Assembly (NCBI GenBank): GCA_003550625.1
Contig: PUKU01000089.1
Span: forward strand, 1 to 5,829
Direction of reading: 5' to 3'
From: Candidatus Aenigmatarchaeota archaeon
Lineage (GTDB): Archaea > Aenigmatarchaeota > Aenigmatarchaeia > PWEA01
Length of the DNA: 5,829 nt
Position numbers and translations under genes: made by a program. The notes below the pieces were generated by a model. The model searched no databases. It was not told where the DNA came from and saw only the letters and a program-made list of their open reading frames with translations. Numbering within the stretch: position 1 is the stretch's first letter; every line of letters begins with the position of its first letter. This document shows positions 2,961 to 5,829 of this stretch, piece by piece.

Positions 2961-5829
2961 ATGAATACACAGCAAGTATTTAGAGATATCCAAAGTGATA
3001 TTAGGTGGAGACAGATAGATGAAAATGAAAGGAGACAACGACTTTCTAATTTATTCCACCAAGTAGAGGATACTGCTAAAGAATTTGAATCAGAAGAACA
3101 ATTCATTTCTAAAGCAGAGGAAACTATCACTATGGGATCTGAAAGGGATGCTGCCAAGGCTTTCTATACTCAGCATGAAGGAATGTCTGATGATGAATTA
3201 CAAGAAAGATATCCTAGAGCATCTCTAGATCACATGAATAAACTCAGAGAACAAGGAAGGGAGTTTGCTCAACCAGAGGAGGCTCCTGCTCCTGAACCTG
3301 AAGGTATTCTAGTTGATAGATTTTCTGATAGGAGAATTAGACCTCTTCCTGAGAGAGAGCCAGATATTTCTCAAATTGAAAATAGTAATCTTGGGAGATC
3401 TATACAAGACTTCAAAACAGATGAAAGATGGTTTAATGTAGATGAATATGAAAGAAAGCAAAGACTTGAGAACCTATTTGAGAATTATATTCAACCTCAG
3501 TTTGAAGATTTAGATAAGCAAGACTTTATCTCCACTGCTGAGAATATTATTAGAGCTTCCCATTCTCCTGATCCTGAAGAACCAGCAGGGCTAAGAGAAA
3601 CTTTCATGTCTGGTTGGAATCAGATGAGAGCTATGTGGCCTCGTATGCTTGCTATGTATGGGGATGAAGACAAAAGAGAAGAGAGACTTGAGAGAGCTAG
3701 AGAGGTAGCAGGAGACCCCATTGATTTCTATTATGAAACTCCTGAGAGAATGAGAGATTGGTTCACTACTCCTGAAGGAAGAAGAGCTTTGTTAGAACAA
3801 GCTCCTGCTACTCTCCCTATATTCTTAGGTCTTACAGCAGCTACAGCAATAGGTGGATTAGCTGGTTCTCTAGTAGGACCTAAGGGCACTATCCTTGGAG
3901 GTAAAGTAGGATTAAAGAAAGCTTCTGCTCTATTTGGTTCTGGTCTTGTAGGTACAGCAGCAGGTGCAGCCTCCTATCAAGCTGATCTCTATGGAAATCT
4001 TATAGAGATGGGGGTAGATCATGAAGCAGCTAAACCTATAGCTCAAAGGTATGGAACTGAAGCTGGTGGTTGGTCTATCATGGCTCCTATGGCTATTACA
4101 GCTATAGCAGGTAGATTTGCTGGTCCTATCTACACTACTTCTAGAGCTAGAAATGTTTTTGCAGGTGGAGCTGCTGGTGCTGCTGTAATGTCTCCTACAG
4201 AGATGCTTGCTGAAGCAGCAGTAATAACAGGAGAAGAACTAGCATTAGATCTAAATTATTCAGATGAAGAAAGAAGACAAAGACTGGGAGCTGCTGGTGC
4301 TGTATCAGTCCCTCTAGGAGGTCTTGGTGGTGGTGTTGCTGGTGCTATGAGAAGTACAGGTACACCTCAAGATATCCAAGATGCTTTCTTTAAAACCCTT
4401 TCAGAATCAGACTTGGCTTATGACCCAGGTTTTATGAATGTCTATCAGGATATTCTAGAGAGTAAGTCTGAACTCACTAAAGAAGAAGAAACTATTCTTA
4501 GAGGTTTAAAGAAAGAAACCAAAAGAACTGATGCTAGACCTATTAATAAGAAACTAAAAGCTATTAGACAACAATCTGCTGATGCTTTTAAGATGTCTGA
4601 TGATGCAGCAGTGAAGAGATTTGATGAGCTTAGAATTAAGGAAGCTGAGAATCAAATCTCTGAATCTGAAATTACAGAGATGTTAGCTATATATGCTAAT
4701 AAACCTCATGTTAGATCTCAGCTTGCTAAAGGTAGATTCGCTGATCTCACTCCTAAAAGAGCTAGGGAAGTTACAGGGAAGCCTGAGGATGCCCCTACAC
4801 AGACCGAGAATGCCCTTCAAGCTATTGCCATGAGGGAGACCCTCAGTAAAGCTCAGAGGGATCAACAAGAGGTCTCTGTGGAGCAAATGGCTAATCAGAG
4901 AGTTGAGAGAATTAGGTTTCTTAATAAGAAAAAGAAAGCTGAAGGTCTTGTTAAGTCAGAACAAAATGAATTAGATTTCTTAAAGGAACATAATGACCTT
5001 AAAACTCTAGCTCCTTATTATGGAGTACAGATAGAATCTTTAGCTACTAAAGACATAAATGATATGACAGCTAAAGAGGTTAGGCAGAGAGCTAGAGAAC
5101 TAGGAATTCCTGTAGCTAAGAAAGATACTGCTACTCTCAAAGATGATATAGTTAATAGAGAGAGTGAGGTAGGACCACAAGAAGATCCTAGATATGCTTT
5201 TGCTCCTAGACCTGTTCAGGATTGGACCTATTCCAAGATGAAGAATGAACTAGGTTTTCCTAAAGCTCTTCCTAAATCTACTAGCAAGAAGGATATGACT
5301 GATAAGATTAATTCTTATGTCAAGAAAGGTAGCTTTAAACAATCAGAACTTAAAGAGAGTGGATTATTAGAGTATATCCAGTCTCTCCCTAAGGAGAATG
5401 TAACTCAAGAAGAAATTATTAATTATCTAGCTCAAAATGAAATAGAGATTCAAGAGCATCAATTAACAAGAGATCAAGTTAGACATGATGATGCTAAATT
5501 AGATGGGGGACAAAACTATAGAGAATTAGTTTTCACTGTTCCTACAAGACCTGAAGATTCAAATGTCTTTAAGAATACATCTCATTTTCCTCATGATAAT
5601 TTCTTTCTACATATCAGAGCTACAGATAGAACTACTCCTGATGGAAAGAAAGTCTTATTCATTGAGGAGATGCAATCTGATTGGCATCAACAGGGTAGAA
5701 AATTTGGTTATTCTGAAGCAGAATATCAACAAAAAGTTCAACAAAAAGAACAAGAAATAGAAGATATTAGAAATAATGTAATACAGAATTTTAATTTAAA
5801 TGAAATATTTCCTCAAGATGTTTTAGATT
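2961..5829 (+). CDS. Giant multidomain phage protein, at least 956 aa, 3' end cut off: ejection-type N-terminal half plus polyvalent-type C-terminal part
   Basis: I translated this frame by hand from the ATG at 2961 to the right edge: 956 codons, no stop. Regions in order are as follows. (a) Residues 7-56 and 148-197 are a duplicated module, joined by a Pro/Glu-rich linker (about 102-140). (b) Residues 281-461 are Ala/Gly-rich and hydrophobic with several possible membrane-inserting helices. (c) About 490-690 is charged and helical. (d) There are SAP-like motifs at 700-733 and 754-789. (e) Residues 790-917 are a conserved-looking block: KQSELKESGL, VTQEEIINYL, NYRELVFTVP, ATDRTTPDGKKVLFIEEMQSDW and GRKFGY. 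(f) A Gln/Glu coiled coil begins at about 918. Block (e) matches my memory of very large phage proteins of the 'polyvalent' or co-injected type, which carry chains of effector or processing domains. The gene is placed directly after a putative ejection protein. I infer a virion protein delivered into the host with the DNA. No catalytic domain is visible in the part present. Protein type fairly sure; function unsure. Confidence 0.9.
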   Translation, partial: MNTQQVFRDIQSDIRWRQIDENERRQRLSNLFHQVEDTAKEFESEEQFISKAEETITMGSERDAAKAFYTQHEGMSDDELQERYPRASLDHMNKLREQGREFAQPEEAPAPEPEGILVDRFSDRRIRPLPEREPDISQIENSNLGRSIQDFKTDERWFNVDEYERKQRLENLFENYIQPQFEDLDKQDFISTAENIIRASHSPDPEEPAGLRETFMSGWNQMRAMWPRMLAMYGDEDKREERLERAREVAGDPIDFYYETPERMRDWFTTPEGRRALLEQAPATLPIFLGLTAATAIGGLAGSLVGPKGTILGGKVGLKKASALFGSGLVGTAAGAASYQADLYGNLIEMGVDHEAAKPIAQRYGTEAGGWSIMAPMAITAIAGRFAGPIYTTSRARNVFAGGAAGAAVMSPTEMLAEAAVITGEELALDLNYSDEERRQRLGAAGAVSVPLGGLGGGVAGAMRSTGTPQDIQDAFFKTLSESDLAYDPGFMNVYQDILESKSELTKEEETILRGLKKETKRTDARPINKKLKAIRQQSADAFKMSDDAAVKRFDELRIKEAENQISESEITEMLAIYANKPHVRSQLAKGRFADLTPKRAREVTGKPEDAPTQTENALQAIAMRETLSKAQRDQQEVSVEQMANQRVERIRFLNKKKKAEGLVKSEQNELDFLKEHNDLKTLAPYYGVQIESLATKDINDMTAKEVRQRARELGIPVAKKDTATLKDDIVNRESEVGPQEDPRYAFAPRPVQDWTYSKMKNELGFPKALPKSTSKKDMTDKINSYVKKGSFKQSELKESGLLEYIQSLPKENVTQEEIINYLAQNEIEIQEHQLTRDQVRHDDAKLDGGQNYRELVFTVPTRPEDSNVFKNTSHFPHDNFFLHIRATDRTTPDGKKVLFIEEMQSDWHQQGRKFGYSEAEYQQKVQQKEQEIEDIRNNVIQNFNLNEIFPQDVLD
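2979..3128 (+). repeat. First copy of a 50-aa protein module (large ORF residues 7-56)
   Basis: This copy aligns without gaps to residues 148-197 of the same protein, with 21 of 50 positions identical by hand count. Shared anchors are RW (15-16), DE (20-21), the QRL.NLF stretch (26-32) and FIS.AE (48-53). The nucleotide sequences have diverged, so the duplication is old and kept at the protein level. The pattern is predicted helical and amphipathic. I recall loosely similar 'R...L.N.F' repeats in phage internal proteins but cannot name a family. Confidence 0.85.
3402..3551 (+). repeat. Second copy of the 50-aa protein module (large ORF residues 148-197)
   Basis: This copy matches residues 7-56 at a constant offset of 141 residues. 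It keeps DERW, VDEYERKQRLENLF and DFISTAENII. The spacer between the copies contains a Pro/Glu-rich stretch that looks flexible, so the two modules probably fold separately. Confidence 0.85.
3801..4343 (+). other. Ala/Gly-rich hydrophobic region of the large ORF (residues 281-461), possible membrane-inserting segment
   Basis: Hydrophobic runs include LPIFLGLTAATAIGGLAG (285-302), LFGSGLVGTAAGAAS (324-338), SIMAPMAITAIAG (372-384), VFAGGAAGAAVMS (399-411) and AGAVSVPLGGLGGGVAGAM (445-463). They are separated by short polar helices such as NLIEMGVDHEAAKPIAQRYG (346-365). Large ejected phage proteins often have such a stretch, thought to help form a channel across the host envelope. Whether these helices insert in a membrane is inference; they are Gly/Ala-rich rather than strongly hydrophobic. 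Confidence 0.6.
5058..5159 (+). other. SAP/Rho-N-like motif in the large ORF (residues 700-733)
   Basis: The stretch reads NDMTAKEVRQRARELGIP, followed by a Lys-rich turn and ATLKDDIVNRE. This is the helix, 'LGIP', turn, 'L...I' layout of small SAP or Rho-N-like helix-extended-helix folds, which commonly bind nucleic acid. The motif is short and degenerate, so this is a likeness and not a firm domain assignment. Confidence 0.5.
5220..5327 (+). other. Second SAP-like motif in the large ORF (residues 754-789)
   Basis: DWTYSKMKNELGFPKALPKS is followed by TSKKDMTDKINSYVKK. The two-helix pattern with a Lys/Ser turn is the same as in residues 700-733, but the first helix is more divergent. It leads directly into the conserved block starting at residue 790. 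In pairs, such motifs would suggest binding of DNA, for example the genome during packaging or entry; this is inference. Confidence 0.4.
5328..5711 (+). other. Conserved block typical of giant phage 'polyvalent'-type proteins (large ORF residues 790-917)
   Basis: Seen in order: KQSELKESGLLEYI (793-806), VTQEEIINYLAQNEIEIQE (814-832), NYRELVFTVP (852-861), SHFPHDNFFLHIRATDR (874-890), DGKKVLFIEEMQSDWHQQG (894-912) and RKFGY (913-917). I recall the pattern 'YRELLLTLP ... H ... N ... H.R..DR.D..GK.VLFIEE.QSDW.Q.G...GY' from many very large phage proteins, where it follows a 'eel...gl...l....kvt..el..fl..n.v.v.e' segment. The order agrees here. Its biochemical role is not known to me. In the proteins I recall, a 'W..LA.KR...A...G.D.I.W..G..Q..RY' segment follows, which here would lie beyond the window. 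Confidence 0.65.

Noticed and set aside
2945..3157. 70-codon open frame on the - strand across the junction of the two large genes
   Set aside because: It is antisense to two overlapping real genes with good start signals. Its Ser/Leu-rich translation is what the reverse of Glu/Arg-rich codons gives.
782..3580. Repeated CCTGATCCT words (Pro-Asp-Pro) in both large genes
   Set aside because: They are spaced irregularly and in different contexts. They reflect common Pro and Asp codons rather than an ordered repeat or binding-site array.
4167..4302. A 16-nt exact repeat (GGAGCTGCTGGTGCTG) at 4167-4182 and 4287-4302
   Set aside because: Both copies encode Gly/Ala runs (GAAGA) in the low-complexity hydrophobic region using the favoured GCT and GGT codons, so chance and codon bias explain it.
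4683..4886. 67-codon open frame on the - strand
   Set aside because: It is antisense to the continuous large ORF and has no independent coding evidence. It overlaps the GC-richer patch, which explains its lack of stops.
5563..5760. 65-codon open frame on the + strand in another frame
   Set aside because: It overlaps the conserved IEEMQSDW block of the large ORF, which is clearly the coding frame here.
1..5829. Search for tRNA genes, CRISPR-like arrays, hairpin terminators, promoters and mobile-element ends
   Set aside because: The window is almost fully coding with gaps of at most 13 nt. I saw no cloverleaf, regular repeat-spacer pattern, stem followed by a T run outside genes, or terminal inverted repeat.

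Overview
The window looks like part of a tailed-phage (or prophage) virion module. All genes lie on the + strand and are packed head to tail, with gaps of 2, 13 and 1 nt. The proteins have the character of internal or ejected virion proteins: Gln/Ala-rich helices, a small glycine-zipper protein, a long coiled-coil protein and a very long multidomain protein. A podovirus-like phage is the best guess, because small helical proteins followed by two large ones recall the internal-virion (ejection) cassettes of that group. No capsid, portal, tail, terminase or replication gene is visible, so this is inference. The DNA is AT-rich with a purine-rich coding strand and almost no CpG (18 by hand count in 5829 nt). 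Arginine is nearly always AGA/AGG. The host cannot be named.

Layout: (1) nt 2-484, 3' part of a small Gln/Ala-rich protein with a 'GVDPSSG' core, probably cut by the left window edge. (2) nt 487-750, an 87-aa protein ending in a regular glycine zipper; its start is set by a perfect AGGAGG. (3) nt 764-2959, a 731-aa charged, mostly helical protein with an N-terminal coiled coil and an acidic linker, of no recognised family. (4) nt 2961 to the right edge, an ORF of at least 956 codons. It has two copies of a 50-aa N-terminal module, an Ala/Gly-rich hydrophobic stretch, a charged helical region, two SAP-like motifs and a conserved block (NYREL...DGKKVLFIEEMQSDWHQQGRKFGY). I recall that block from very large 'polyvalent'-type phage proteins.

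Working model (inference): genes 1-3 encode internal virion or DNA-ejection components. Gene 4 joins an ejection-type, membrane-active N-terminal half to a cargo region delivered into the host with the DNA. No RNA gene, CRISPR array, insertion sequence, promoter or terminator could be supported, and no stretch over 20 nt lies outside the coding regions.
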